Assembly (NCBI RefSeq): GCF_000772085.1 | Contig: NZ_CP009755.1 | Span: 2,170,001 to 2,234,000, forward strand | Length of the DNA: 64,000 nt | Reading direction: 5' to 3' | DNA from: Curtobacterium sp. MR_MD2014 | Lineage (GTDB): Bacteria > Actinomycetota > Actinomycetes > Actinomycetales > Microbacteriaceae | In this document: positions 11,057-18,786 of the stretch, piece after piece | Numbering within the stretch: the stretch's first letter is position 1 | How the letters are laid out: each line of letters starts with the position of its first letter | Notes under the pieces: generated by a model | Told to the model about the DNA's origin: nothing | What the model saw: only the letters and a program-made list of their open reading frames with translations | Database searches by the model: none | Translations under genes and position numbers: made by a program

Positions 11057-11248
11057 GTGCGGAAGTTCATGTTCAGCGGTGCGGTGTGGAGTTCGATCAT
11101 CAGCGGCTACAGCGTCGTGCAGACCACCCGGCAGGGGCCGCGCGACTGGCGCCTGGCCCTCACGTGGATCGCGTGGCTCGCGACGACGATCGTCGCGCTC
11201 GGCACGGTCGTCGAGGACGACCGAGCCGTCAAGGCGCGCCAGCGCTAG
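11057..11248 (+). CDS. Small membrane protein, 63 residues, function unknown
   Basis: Not recognised. It starts at GTG behind a very strong AGGAGGAGG ribosome-binding site (11043-11051), the best in this window, which supports real translation. The N-terminal half is basic and amphipathic (RKFMFSGAVWSSIISGYSVV), then one clear membrane span WRLALTWIAWLATTIVALGTVV, then a charged tail EDDRAVKARQR. Topology is probably N-out or a single anchored helix; no signal cleavage site is evident. It lies between the divergent permease gene and a terminator palindrome, so it is monocistronic. Confidence 0.75.
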   Translation: MRKFMFSGAVWSSIISGYSVVQTTRQGPRDWRLALTWIAWLATTIVALGTVVEDDRAVKARQR

Positions 11249-11280
11249 GACGCACGTCGCGGTCACGACGGTGACCGGAC

Positions 11281-11328
11281 GACGGACGGGAGGCGCGGTA
11301 CCCACCGGTACCGCGCCTCCCGTCCGTC
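11281..11328. repeat. Palindrome family copy B (bidirectional terminator)
   Basis: Two perfect 22-base arms (11281-11302 and 11307-11328) around a four-base loop, with core GGACGGGAGGCGCGG. It sits between convergent genes, the 63-residue protein and the MscS channel, and is the cleanest copy of the family. Confidence 0.9.
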
Positions 11329-11390
11329 GTCCCGTGGCGTCGCGACCTGCGGACGCCCGTGCGGTCAGCGCAGGCTGTCAGGGCGTGCGG

Positions 11391-12569
11391 TCAGCGCTCG
11401 GGCGGGACCTCGTCCGGACGGATGTCGGACGTCTGGATCGGACCGGTGAACAGCGCGGTGCGCTCGTCGCCCTCGCGGAAGAGCGCAGCGTCCTGCTCCT
11501 CGGTGCGGGCGCGGCGCTCGCCGACGCGCTCGGTGCCCTGCGTGACCTGCACCCGCTGACGGGGCAGGGCGTCGGGGTGCTCGCGCTGCACCCACTCGAC
11601 CATCTCCTCGCGGACGTAGCAGCGCAGGTCGAACAGGCCGCCGGCGTCCGGAGCGGACACCAGGATGCGGACCCGCACGAGCCCGCTCACCGCGTCGGTG
11701 ACCTGGAGCACCTTGGTCCGACCGTCCCAGATCGTCGAGGTCGACAGGATGCGGTCGAGCTCCCCGCGCATCTCGGTCGGACTGATCCGCCAGTCGAGGT
11801 CGAACTCGACCGCGCCCAGCAGCTCGCTGCCGGTGCGGGTCCAGTTCTCGAACGGCGTGGACGTGAAGTAGGTCGACGGGAGCACGAACCGGCGGTCGTC
11901 CCACAGGTGCACGACGACGTAGGTCAGGGTGATCTCCTCGATGCGCCCCCACTGCTGCTCGACCACGACGACGTCGTCGACGCGGATCGACCCGGAGAAC
12001 GCGAGCTGCATGCCGGCGAACACGTTGCCGAGGGTGGACTGCGCCGCGAGACCCGCGACGACGGAGATGAGTCCGGCCGAGGCCAGGACGCTCGCGCCCG
12101 CTGCCTCGACCCCGGGGAAGGTCAGCAGGATCGCGCCGACCGCGATGATGACGAGCACGGCGACCGTGAGTCGGCGGATGATGAGGACCTGGGTGCGGAT
12201 GCGCCGTGCCACCCGGTTGTCCGGGACGTCGACGCGGTAGCGGTGCAGGCCGAGGTCCTCGAGGAAGATGGCGATCTGGCACGCCAGCCAGCAGCCGACG
12301 GCGATGGTGGCGATGAGGAAGGCGTGCGAGACCTCGTCGCGCCACGGGTAGGTGTCCTCGTCGTGCGGGATGCTCGTCGTGAAGGCCGTCCAGAGCAGCG
12401 CGATGAGCAGGATCGACCGCGCGGGGTGCTTGGTGCGCCGGGACAGGACCGCGGCCCAGCGTTCCCGGCGGGCGATGGTCCGGAGCACGAGGTGCAGGAC
12501 GAGCGCTGCGGCGGCCGTCACGAGCAGGGCGATCCCGATCGCGACGAGGAGTCGGAGGAGGGTGTCCAT
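11391..12569 (-). CDS. MscS-family mechanosensitive channel
   Basis: Small-conductance mechanosensitive channel protein of 392 residues, relieving hypo-osmotic pressure at the inner membrane. Five hydrophobic segments span about residues 1-190. The pore helix region [29 protein letters not shown] is followed by the beta-domain signature [28 protein letters not shown], as in MscS. The C-terminal tail is charged and predicted disordered. The ATG at 12569 follows a CAGCAT box by six bases and begins just before the first membrane span. It is divergent from the asparagine permease gene. Confidence 0.93.
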   Translation of the reverse strand: MDTLLRLLVAIGIALLVTAAAALVLHLVLRTIARRERWAAVLSRRTKHPARSILLIALLWTAFTTSIPHDEDTYPWRDEVSHAFLIATIAVGCWLACQIAIFLEDLGLHRYRVDVPDNRVARRIRTQVLIIRRLTVAVLVIIAVGAILLTFPGVEAAGASVLASAGLISVVAGLAAQSTLGNVFAGMQLAFSGSIRVDDVVVVEQQWGRIEEITLTYVVVHLWDDRRFVLPSTYFTSTPFENWTRTGSELLGAVEFDLDWRISPTEMRGELDRILSTSTIWDGRTKVLQVTDAVSGLVRVRILVSAPDAGGLFDLRCYVREEMVEWVQREHPDALPRQRVQVTQGTERVGERRARTEEQDAALFREGDERTALFTGPIQTSDIRPDEVPPER

Positions 12570-12671
12570 CCGTCCATGCTGTCGGACCGGCGTCGGTGGG
12601 CGTTCAGCGTCGGCACACCTGTGGTGTCGTTCAGGGTGGGCTCCCGTTCCACCCCGGGCCGTCCACGCATG

Positions 12672-12677
12672 TAGGTT
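12672..12677 (+). promoter_or_regulatory. Predicted -10 box of ansP (leaderless)
   Basis: TAGGTT ends seven bases before the ATG at 12685, with no ribosome-binding site between. This supports the ATG at 12685 over the longer in-frame extension upstream. Confidence 0.55.
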
Positions 12678-12684
12678 GGCGCGC

Positions 12685-14232
12685 ATGACAGCGCAGAACG
12701 ACACGGGTGTTGCGAAGCCCGCGAACGACTTCTCGCACGAGCAGGAGGGCTACCAGCACGGTCTGAAGCCCCGGCAACTGCAGATGATCGCGATCGGTGG
12801 GGCCATCGGCACCGGGCTCTTCCTCGGCGCGGGCGGACGCCTGAACACCGCCGGCCCCGCGCTGGCGGTCACCTACCTGATCGCCGGCGTCTTCGCGTTC
12901 TTCATCCTGCGCGCGCTGGGCGAGCTCGTCCTGCACCGCCCGTCCTCCGGGTCGTTCATCTCCTACGCCCGCGAGTTCTACGGCGAGAAGTTCGCCTACG
13001 CAGCCGGGTGGATGTACTTCCTGAACTGGGCGATGACCTCGATCGTGGACACGACCGCCGTCGCGCTGTACCTCCACTACTGGAGTGCGTTCACCGCGGC
13101 ACCGCAGTGGCTCCTCGCGCTCATCGCCCTCGTCGTCGTGCTCGCCGCCAACATGGTCGCCGTCAAGGTGTTCGGCGAGCTCGAGTTCTGGTTCGCGCTC
13201 ATCAAGGTCGCCGCACTCGTCGCGTTCCTCGTGATCGCCCTCGTCTGGCTGATCTTCGCCTTCCCGGTGGAGACCGGCGGCGAGGCGGTCCGCACGGGCT
13301 TCTCGATCTGGGCCGACAACGGCGGACTCATCCCGAACGGTGTGCTGCCGGCGGTGCTCGTCGTCCAGGGCGTCGTGTTCGCCTACGCCGCCATCGAGCT
13401 CGTCGGCACCGCGTCCGGTGAGACCCAGGACACCGAGAAGGTCATCCCCCGCGCCATCAACTCCGTCGTCTTCCGCATCGCGGTCTTCTACGTCGGGTCG
13501 GTCGTCCTGCTCTCCCTCCTCCTGCCGTACACGTCGTACAAGGACGGGCAGAGCCCCTTCGTGACGTTCTTCTCGTCGCTCGGCAACCCGCAGGTCGGCG
13601 TCGTCGCCGGGTCGATCATGAACTTCGTGGTGCTCACCGCGGCGCTCTCGTCGCTGAACGCGGGGCTGTACTCCACCGGCCGCGCGCTGCACTCGATGGG
13701 CATGAACGGCTCCGCGCCGAAGTGGACCACGAAGATGTCGAAGGGCGGTGTGCCGTACGCCGGCATCCTGCTCACCGCGGCGTTCACCGTCGCGGGCGTC
13801 GCCCTCAACTACTTCGTGCCGGCGCAGGCGTTCGAGATCGCGCTGAACGTCGCGAGCCTCGGCATCATCACCGCGTGGGGCACGATCATCCTCTGCCAGA
13901 TGAAGCTGCGGCAGTGGGCGAAGCAGGGGCTCGCGAAGGAGCCGTCGTTCAAGCTGCCCGGCGCTCCGGTCACCTCGTGGTTGACGCTCGCGTTCCTGGC
14001 GTCGGTGGTCGTGCTCATGGCGATCGACTACCCCGTCGGCACGTACACGATCGCCTCGCTCGTGGTCATCATCCCGCTGCTGATCGTCGGCTGGTTCCTG
14101 CAGCGCGACCGCATCCTCCGCATCGCCGCGCTCCGCGAGGGTGTGACCGGGCCGTTCCCGATCGGTGTGCGCGACCCCGCGAACCAGGTCCGCCGCGACG
14201 GACAGGACGGGTCGGGCAGCTCCCGCGGCTGA
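12685..14232 (+). CDS. ansP: L-asparagine permease (APC superfamily)
   Basis: Proton-coupled amino-acid importer of 515 residues with twelve hydrophobic segments. The N-terminal motif [16 protein letters not shown] is the AAT-family signature. The segments [32 protein letters not shown] and [16 protein letters not shown] closely follow, as I recall it, E. coli AnsP along the whole length. This supports asparagine over GABA or D-alanine as substrate, though related permeases overlap in range. The start is the ATG placed next to the -10 box. The short C-terminal tail is rich in Asp and Gly. Confidence 0.88.
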   Translation: MTAQNDTGVAKPANDFSHEQEGYQHGLKPRQLQMIAIGGAIGTGLFLGAGGRLNTAGPALAVTYLIAGVFAFFILRALGELVLHRPSSGSFISYAREFYGEKFAYAAGWMYFLNWAMTSIVDTTAVALYLHYWSAFTAAPQWLLALIALVVVLAANMVAVKVFGELEFWFALIKVAALVAFLVIALVWLIFAFPVETGGEAVRTGFSIWADNGGLIPNGVLPAVLVVQGVVFAYAAIELVGTASGETQDTEKVIPRAINSVVFRIAVFYVGSVVLLSLLLPYTSYKDGQSPFVTFFSSLGNPQVGVVAGSIMNFVVLTAALSSLNAGLYSTGRALHSMGMNGSAPKWTTKMSKGGVPYAGILLTAAFTVAGVALNYFVPAQAFEIALNVASLGIITAWGTIILCQMKLRQWAKQGLAKEPSFKLPGAPVTSWLTLAFLASVVVLMAIDYPVGTYTIASLVVIIPLLIVGWFLQRDRILRIAALREGVTGPFPIGVRDPANQVRRDGQDGSGSSRG

Positions 14233-14266
14233 TCGCGCCTCCCGGACAGGGTCCGGTGCGCGCCGG

Positions 14267-14272
14267 TACGAT
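14267..14272 (+). promoter_or_regulatory. Predicted -10 box of the 101-residue protein gene (leaderless)
   Basis: TACGAT ends six bases before the GTG at 14279, matching the spacing seen at other leaderless genes here. Confidence 0.5.
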
Positions 14273-14278
14273 CGGCGC

Positions 14279-14584
14279 GTGCCGGACCCTTCTGTCTCCC
14301 CCACGCTCGACCTCCAACTCACCTGGCGTGGCACCTTCGGGCGGATCCGGGTCTACGACGACACCGTCCGCGCGGAGACGAGCTTCGAGCGCGACGCACT
14401 GACGCAGGTGCCGACTGACCTGATCACCGGGTGGCGCATCGAGCCGTGCGACTTCGACGCGGTGTGCGTGGAGTTCGTCTGCGAGGACGAGACGTTCCGC
14501 GTGCTGCTCGACACCGGCGACGAGCGGGTGGCGCGGCTCGGGCTCGAGCGGGCGCTCGGGGCGCCGCTGCCGCCGGCTTCCTGA
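14279..14584 (+). CDS. Hypothetical protein, 101 residues
   Basis: Not recognised. The predicted soluble, acidic protein (VPDPSVSPTLDLQLTW at the N-terminus) has alternating hydrophobic/charged stretches that suggest beta strands: GRIRVYDDTVRAETSF, VCVEFVCEDETFRVLL. No catalytic motif or membrane segment is seen. The GTG start is favoured over the longer frame because it sits six bases after a TACGAT box and the upstream codons overlap the end of ansP. Codon use matches the neighbours. It is followed by an unusual inverted repeat array. Confidence 0.65.
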   Translation: MPDPSVSPTLDLQLTWRGTFGRIRVYDDTVRAETSFERDALTQVPTDLITGWRIEPCDFDAVCVEFVCEDETFRVLLDTGDERVARLGLERALGAPLPPAS

Positions 14585-14607
14585 GCCGTCCGGGTCGCTC
14601 GCCGCGC

Positions 14608-14770
14608 GCGAGACGCCGGCGGCGGCGCGAGACGCCGGCTTCAGCGCGAGACGCTTGCATCAGTTCGAGACGCCTGCGTTCGTGCGAGACACCGCAGGCG
14701 CCGCGAGACGCCGCCGGATACAGCGGCGTCTCGCCGGCACGGCGGCGTCTCGCCGGCACGGCGGCGTCTC
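14608..14770. repeat. GAGACGCC repeat array with inverted second half
   Basis: Six copies of GCGAGACGCC or close variants, on average about 20 bases apart (14608-14715), are followed by three inverted copies GGCGTCTCGC (14724-14770). The direct and inverted halves can pair into long alternative hairpins. The array lies just after the 101-residue gene and before palindrome copy C. No coding sequence is supported here. Confidence 0.8.
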
Positions 14771-14790
14771 ACGGGCGCGTGGTGACCACG

Positions 14791-14838
14791 GACGGACGGG
14801 AGGCGCGGTACCAGCCGGCACCGCGCCTCCCGTCCGTC
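14791..14838. repeat. Palindrome family copy C (bidirectional terminator)
   Basis: Twenty-two-base arms 14791-14812 and 14817-14838, one mismatch, four-base loop; core GGACGGGAGGCGCGG. It lies between convergent genes at 14584 and 14859. Confidence 0.9.
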
Positions 14839-14858
14839 AGGTGGCCACTCGGACCGCG

Positions 14859-15071
14859 TCAGACCAGCAGCAGGATCCCCGCGACCACGGCGGCGAGGGC
14901 GATCGCGAAGGCGATGAGCAGCAGCACCAGGTGCACCGTGTAGAACGTCGTCGGCTTGCCGGCCGCGTCGCGCGCCCGGCTGTCCTTCGCGACCCGCTGG
15001 AAGAAGCGCGGCCAGGTCACGAGGTTGAACACGGCGGCGAGGAACAGGACGATGGCGGCGAAGACGGTCAC
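14859..15071 (-). CDS. SCO4848-like small membrane protein, 70 residues
   Basis: Two-span membrane protein of unknown function. The N-terminal span is followed by FNLVTWPRFFQRVAKD and a polar loop SRARDAAGKPTTFY, then the span VHLVLLLIAFAIALAAVVAGILLLV. The TWPRF...VAKD...RDAAGK pattern matches, from memory, the actinobacterial SCO4848 family. The start is the GTG at 15071, six bases after a TAGACT box, hence probably leaderless. A perfect palindrome lies about 120 bases upstream. Confidence 0.8.
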   Translation of the reverse strand: MTVFAAIVLFLAAVFNLVTWPRFFQRVAKDSRARDAAGKPTTFYTVHLVLLLIAFAIALAAVVAGILLLV

Positions 15072-15077
15072 CCGACG

Positions 15078-15083
15078 AGTCTA
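15078..15083 (-). promoter_or_regulatory. Predicted -10 box of the SCO4848-like gene (leaderless)
   Basis: TAGACT on the minus strand, six bases before the GTG at 15071; identical box and spacing to ilvD and pdtaS. Confidence 0.6.
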
Positions 15084-15189
15084 GACAGCGACGCGATCCC
15101 GGCTCGTGACCGGAGCGTGAGCCCGGGGGTGCTCGGCCGCCCCCAACGCGGCCGAGACCTCCCCGGCGTGCCGACGACGAGGGACCCCG

Positions 15190-15220
15190 CCGTGTAGCAC
15201 GTGCTACAGACCCTACACGG
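15190..15220. promoter_or_regulatory. Nested palindrome, possible operator or hairpin
   Basis: A perfect 16-bp palindrome TGTAGCACGTGCTACA (15193-15208) lies inside a wider pair CCGTGTAG (15190-15197) and CTACACGG (15213-15220). It is in the gap between the DUF6545-like gene end and the SCO4848-like gene. The dyad fits a dimeric regulator site, but as RNA it would also form a hairpin; sequence alone cannot decide. Confidence 0.5.
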
Positions 15221-15283
15221 AAGCACGCCGCAACGTCGAGCGCTGCTCGGGAACGTGATCCGACCGATGCAGACGAGCAGGAC

Positions 15284-16234
15284 TCAGACGGAGTCGCGAG
15301 CAGGCGCGAGCGCTTCGTCGAGCGCGGACTCCGCCTCGGCGAGCACGATGCGCTCGTCGGCGTCCAGCGGTCGGCGCGAGCGGCGGGCACCGTCGTTGAT
15401 CTCCACGATGGTCCGGCTGAGCCGCGTCGCGGTGTCCTCGGTCGCCGGGTAGGCGTTGTCGGTACCGATGCGGGCGTGCAGCGGCTCGAGGGCGGCCAGG
15501 GCGGCGTCCAGGCGGCGCGCACGGCGTCGACGGGAGAGCTGGTGGCCGATGACCAGCAGCAGCATCCCCGAGGCCATGCAGAGCACCGCGCCGGGCGTCG
15601 TGACGTCGTACGGCGGGGTGAGCGCGCGGGTGACGTCGAGGCGACCGACCACGTGTGCGACGTCCATCACGGCGACGACGACCATCCGCACGACACCGAG
15701 GACCCCGCCGAGCACGATCACCCACAGCCCGACCAGGTCCGCCGCCGTCCGGGCCTCCCGCAGGCGCATGATGCAGATCACACCGGTGGCGCCGACCGCG
15801 GTGCCGAGGTAGGTCGTCTGCGCGATCGAGTAGACGGCCGCGGCGGGCTGGTGCCCCGCGACGAGCATGAACGTCGTCGTGGTCGGCGGCTGGTCGAGCG
15901 CGAGGAACGCCGCCACGACCACCACCACGACGACCACGAACGCGACGATGATGGCGGTCCGCAGCCACCGCCACGCTGCGCCGACGGCCTTCGCGACGCC
16001 CCAGAGGAGCGTGCTCGTCCCGGCGATCATCAGGCAGTCGCTGACGACCGTGACGACGTTGCGGCCACCGACGAGCGGGTCGAGCCAGCGGTACAGCGGA
16101 TCGACGTTCGTGACGATCGTCGCGGTGAACAGCAGGAACGTCACCGCGAGCGTCCGGTCCTGCCCCCGCTGCAGTCGGAACAGCACCACCGTCCCGACGA
16201 CGAGGACCACCGCCATCGTGACGGAGACGATCAC
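15284..16234 (-). CDS. DUF6545/MAB_1171c-like membrane protein
   Basis: Predicted integral membrane protein of 316 residues with seven or eight spans in residues 1-235, then a cytoplasmic domain (RRRRARRLDAALAALEPLHA to the end). The tail LSRTIVEINDGARRSRRPL resembles the DUF6545 domain found, from memory, in 'MAB_1171c family putative transporters'. Transport has not been shown from this sequence. Its GTG at 16234 overlaps the stop of the ImmA/IrrE gene in GTGA, and that gene in turn overlaps the XRE regulator, so the three are translationally coupled. It is last in this module. Confidence 0.75.
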   Translation of the reverse strand: MIVSVTMAVVLVVGTVVLFRLQRGQDRTLAVTFLLFTATIVTNVDPLYRWLDPLVGGRNVVTVVSDCLMIAGTSTLLWGVAKAVGAAWRWLRTAIIVAFVVVVVVVVAAFLALDQPPTTTTFMLVAGHQPAAAVYSIAQTTYLGTAVGATGVICIMRLREARTAADLVGLWVIVLGGVLGVVRMVVVAVMDVAHVVGRLDVTRALTPPYDVTTPGAVLCMASGMLLLVIGHQLSRRRRARRLDAALAALEPLHARIGTDNAYPATEDTATRLSRTIVEINDGARRSRRPLDADERIVLAEAESALDEALAPARDSV

Positions 16235-16692
16235 CCGAAGACCCCGCGGAAGGCGCTCGGACGACCTCGGTTCGACCGGATGAGGGCGGCGAGGCGGTCG
16301 GCGAAGAGCTCGGCCTCGTGCTCGTAGGTGTTCGAGAACAGCCCGCGCGCGAGTGCTCGCTCCACCTTGTACTCGGGGACGTCCGGGATCACGTCGCGCA
16401 CGTAGGCCGACTGTGCCGCGTGCTCCGAGTGCCGGTGCAGCACGTGCCCGAGCTCGTGGCCGATGACGAACGACCGGAACGTCGCCGAGTTCGTCGGGGA
16501 GATCATCACGAGGTGCTGGTGCTCGAGCGTCGCCACGAACCCGCAGACCGGCTCGGCGCTGAGGAACGACTCCTCGCGCACGACGACCGGCTTGCCGACG
16601 TGGTCGGCGGCAGCGGCGACGGCCTGGTCGATGTCCGACCAGCCCTCGGCTGCCCCGCGGGCCCAGAAGGCCTCGACCGAGGGGTCCGTCAC
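16231..16692 (-). CDS. ImmA/IrrE-family metallo-endopeptidase
   Basis: Small zinc protease of 153 residues. The motif HELGHVLH gives two zinc ligands and the catalytic Glu (H79, E80, H83), and YEHEAELFADRLAA downstream has the third ligand Glu, as in ImmA and IrrE. These proteases typically cut a helix-turn-helix repressor to relieve repression. The partner here is encoded immediately upstream with a four-base overlap. The start is the GTG at 16692. The signal that would activate the protease is unknown. Confidence 0.88.
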   Translation of the reverse strand: MTDPSVEAFWARGAAEGWSDIDQAVAAAADHVGKPVVVREESFLSAEPVCGFVATLEHQHLVMISPTNSATFRSFVIGHELGHVLHRHSEHAAQSAYVRDVIPDVPEYKVERALARGLFSNTYEHEAELFADRLAALIRSNRGRPSAFRGVFG

Positions 16693-17129
16693 GCCACACC
16701 CCCTCGTGCCGACTCCTCCTCGAGCACCTGGGCGATGCGCCGCAGGGCCTCGGGTGAGAGCTCCCCCGGGAACGTCCGCGCGGCGAAGCCGCTCACCCGT
16801 GCCGACCGCAGCGCACGGACGAGCGCGATCTGGGCGCCGATCCGTTCGGGCACCGCACTGTCCTCGAGCAGGAAGCGTTCGTCGACCTCGAAGAACCCGG
16901 CGAGCAGGCGCAGGAGGTCGGTGTCCCGGTTGCGTCGGCCGTCGCCGGAGAGCATGTACGTCCACTTGGCGCGGGAGAGCGAACCGCCCTGCGCCGCGAC
17001 GTACTCCTCGATCGCCGCGAAGGGCACGGGAGCGCCGCGCTGCGACTCCTCGAAGTCGAGCAACAGGTTGAGTCGACGAGCGAGCTCGGCAGCGTCGAGC
17101 GCGCCGCCCCTGGGATCCACGGTCGTCAT
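16689..17129 (-). CDS. XRE-family helix-turn-helix regulator
   Basis: DNA-binding protein of 146 residues. The central region IEEYVAAQGGSLSRAKWTYMLSGDGRRNRDTDLLRLLAGFF fits the HTH_3-type fold often paired with ImmA/IrrE proteases, followed by FEVDERFLLED and a C-terminal helical domain that may be the dimerization or cleavage region. The ATG at 17129 is chosen because GGAGGAG lies ten bases upstream; a longer ATG at 17165 lacks a ribosome-binding site. It heads the three-gene module and is divergent from the YigZ gene, so it may autoregulate at that shared promoter. Confidence 0.82.
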   Translation of the reverse strand: MTTVDPRGGALDAAELARRLNLLLDFEESQRGAPVPFAAIEEYVAAQGGSLSRAKWTYMLSGDGRRNRDTDLLRLLAGFFEVDERFLLEDSAVPERIGAQIALVRALRSARVSGFAARTFPGELSPEALRRIAQVLEEESARGGVA

Positions 17130-17168
17130 GTCGATCGGACTCCTCCCCAGTCGTCGGCTGTGCACGCC

Positions 17169-17205
17169 ATGGTAGCGCGGGCCGCCGACGGCGCGCGGCT
17201 ACCCT
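17169..17205. promoter_or_regulatory. Divergent promoter pair, XRE module and yigZ-like gene
   Basis: TACCAT on the minus strand (17169-17174) is a candidate -10 for the XRE gene with a leader of about 33 bases. TACCCT on the plus strand (17200-17205) ends seven bases before the GTG at 17213. Only 25 bases separate the two boxes, so one bound regulator could affect both genes. Confidence 0.45.
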
Positions 17206-17212
17206 CGAGCAC

Positions 17213-17863
17213 GTGCCCCGCCACTTCCCGTCGACCATCGCCGGCACCGTCGAGCACGAGATCGTCGTCACGAGGTCGCGGTTCGTCACCACGGTCGTCC
17301 CCGTCAGCGGGGTCGAGGACGCGGAGCGCGCCGTCGCCGAGGTCCGCCGCCGGTACTGGGACGCCCGGCACAACTGCTCCGCGATGGTCACGGGGGTGCT
17401 CGGCGACCAGGCACGGTCCTCCGACGACGGGGAGCCGTCCGGGACCGCCGGGGTCCCCATGCTCGAGGTCCTGCGTCGCCGCGACCTGACCGACGTGGTC
17501 GCCGTCGTGACCCGGTACTTCGGTGGGGTGAAGCTCGGTGCGGGCGGACTCGTCCGCGCGTACTCGACCTCGGTGTCCGAGACGCTGGACCGCGCCACGA
17601 CGCTGCAGCGCGTCGAGCTGACCCGCGTCGACGTCACCGCGCCCCACGCGGACGCCGGCCGCATCGACAACGTGCTGCGGCAGTGGGTGCAGCAGCACGG
17701 AGCGACCTTCGACCCACCGACCTACGGCAGCACCGTCGGGTTCACGCTCTGGGTCCCCGAGGACGCGCTCGACGTCCTGGGTGCCGAGCTCGCGGCGGCG
17801 ACGGGCGGTGCCCTCGCACCCCTCGTCGGCGGGACGCGCGTGGTCGACCTCCCGACCACCTGA
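17213..17863 (+). CDS. YigZ/IMPACT-family protein
   Basis: UPF0029/IMPACT protein of 216 residues. Residues 20-130 hold the conserved domain: SRFVTTVVPV, DARHNCSAMVTG, DDGEPSGTAGVPML and VTRYFGGVKLGAGGLVRAY, all diagnostic. The C-terminal DUF1949-like ferredoxin fold follows. Bacterial members have been linked to translation or RNA binding, but the precise role is not settled. The GTG start is fixed by the adjacent -10 box. Monocistronic and divergent from the XRE module. Confidence 0.92.
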   Translation: MPRHFPSTIAGTVEHEIVVTRSRFVTTVVPVSGVEDAERAVAEVRRRYWDARHNCSAMVTGVLGDQARSSDDGEPSGTAGVPMLEVLRRRDLTDVVAVVTRYFGGVKLGAGGLVRAYSTSVSETLDRATTLQRVELTRVDVTAPHADAGRIDNVLRQWVQQHGATFDPPTYGSTVGFTLWVPEDALDVLGAELAAATGGALAPLVGGTRVVDLPTT

Positions 17864-17983
17864 GGCCGCCCCGGGGCGGACTCGAGAGCACGTCCGAGAT
17901 CCTGGTCGCGGATCTGCGCCCCGACTGCAGTCCGCGCGTGTCGCCCTCCGGGGCCGCCGACCGGACCGTCCCGGGGAACGAAG

Positions 17984-18015
17984 AAGGCCCGGTCGGAGTG
18001 ATCCGACCGGGCCTT
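17984..18015. terminator. Hairpin terminator between yigZ-like gene and tRNA-Lys
   Basis: AAGGCCCGGTCGGA and TCCGACCGGGCCTT form a perfect 14-bp stem with a four-base loop. AAGAAGG on one side and CCTT on the other make it usable from both directions; it directly follows the 3' end of the minus-strand tRNA. Confidence 0.85.
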
Positions 18016-18019
18016 GCGG

Positions 18020-18092
<73 letters not shown>

Positions 18093-18148
18093 ATGGTGTT
18101 CAGTTGTCTGTCGCTCTCGCACTTCCGTGCTGCAACGGGAAACAACAT

Positions 18149-18154
18149 TAGCAT
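18149..18154 (+). promoter_or_regulatory. Candidate -10 box of bcp
   Basis: TAGCAT lies in an unusually AT-rich stretch (18139-18160) between the divergent tRNA and bcp, leaving a leader of about 45 bases that contains AGGAG before the ATG. Confidence 0.4.
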
Positions 18155-18205
18155 GACTTTCGCGTGCCCACGACCACTCGGGCGCCGCGACCGAACAGGA
18201 GCACC

Positions 18206-18676
18206 ATGACCGACCGTCTCGCAGCCGGCGACACCGCCCCCGACTTCACCCTCCCGGACCAGGACGGCGCGCAGCACAGCCTCGCGGACCTGCGGGGTCG
18301 CAAGGTGATCGTGTACTTCTACCCGGCGGCGTCGACCCCCGGGTGCACGACCGAGGCCTGCGACTTCCGCGACAACATGTCGTCGCTCCAGGCAGCCGGC
18401 TACGAGGTCCTGGGCATCTCGAAGGACGAGCCCGCGAAGCTCAAGACCTTCCAGCACGAGCAGGCGCTGACCTTCCCGCTCCTCAGCGACCCGGACCTGG
18501 CGGTGCACCGGGCGTACGCCGCGTGGGGCGAGAAGAACAACTACGGGAAGATCGTCACCGGCACGATCCGGTCGACGGTCGTCGTCGACGAGGACGGCGT
18601 CGTGCAGCTGCCGCTCTACAACGTGAAGGCGACCGGGCACGTGGCGAGCCTGCGGAAGAAGCTCGGCCTGGTCTGA
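18206..18676 (+). CDS. bcp: Thiol peroxidase of the Bcp/PrxQ family
   Basis: Thioredoxin-dependent peroxidase that reduces hydrogen peroxide and organic peroxides in the cytoplasm. The 156-residue protein has the thioredoxin fold with peroxidatic C47 and resolving C52 in TPGCTTEACDFRD, the CX4C arrangement of PrxQ. KATGHVASLRKKLGL closes the fold, as in the family. The ATG at 18206 has AGGAG six bases upstream, which rules out the longer reading. It is followed by palindrome copy D. Confidence 0.96.
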   Translation: MTDRLAAGDTAPDFTLPDQDGAQHSLADLRGRKVIVYFYPAASTPGCTTEACDFRDNMSSLQAAGYEVLGISKDEPAKLKTFQHEQALTFPLLSDPDLAVHRAYAAWGEKNNYGKIVTGTIRSTVVVDEDGVVQLPLYNVKATGHVASLRKKLGLV

Positions 18677-18690
18677 GACCCGGCCACGTC

Positions 18691-18736
18691 ACGGACGGGA
18701 GGCGCGCTGCCAGCTGGCAGCGCGCCTCCCGTGCGT
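18691..18736. repeat. Palindrome family copy D (bidirectional terminator)
   Basis: Uninterrupted 46-base palindrome with one mismatch, arms 18691-18713 and 18714-18736. The outer part GGACGGGAGGCGCG matches the other copies, while the centre differs (CTGCCAGCTGGCAG). It lies between convergent genes. Confidence 0.9.
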
Positions 18737-18786
18737 CGGCACGTCCCGTTGAGCGGGGCGCGCTCTCGTCCGTCCCGGGGTCGCGG

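Noticed and set aside
14608-14770. Possible CRISPR array
   Set aside because: Repeat units are about 10 bases and the spacing is irregular; the second half is inverted, no leader is visible and no cas genes are near.
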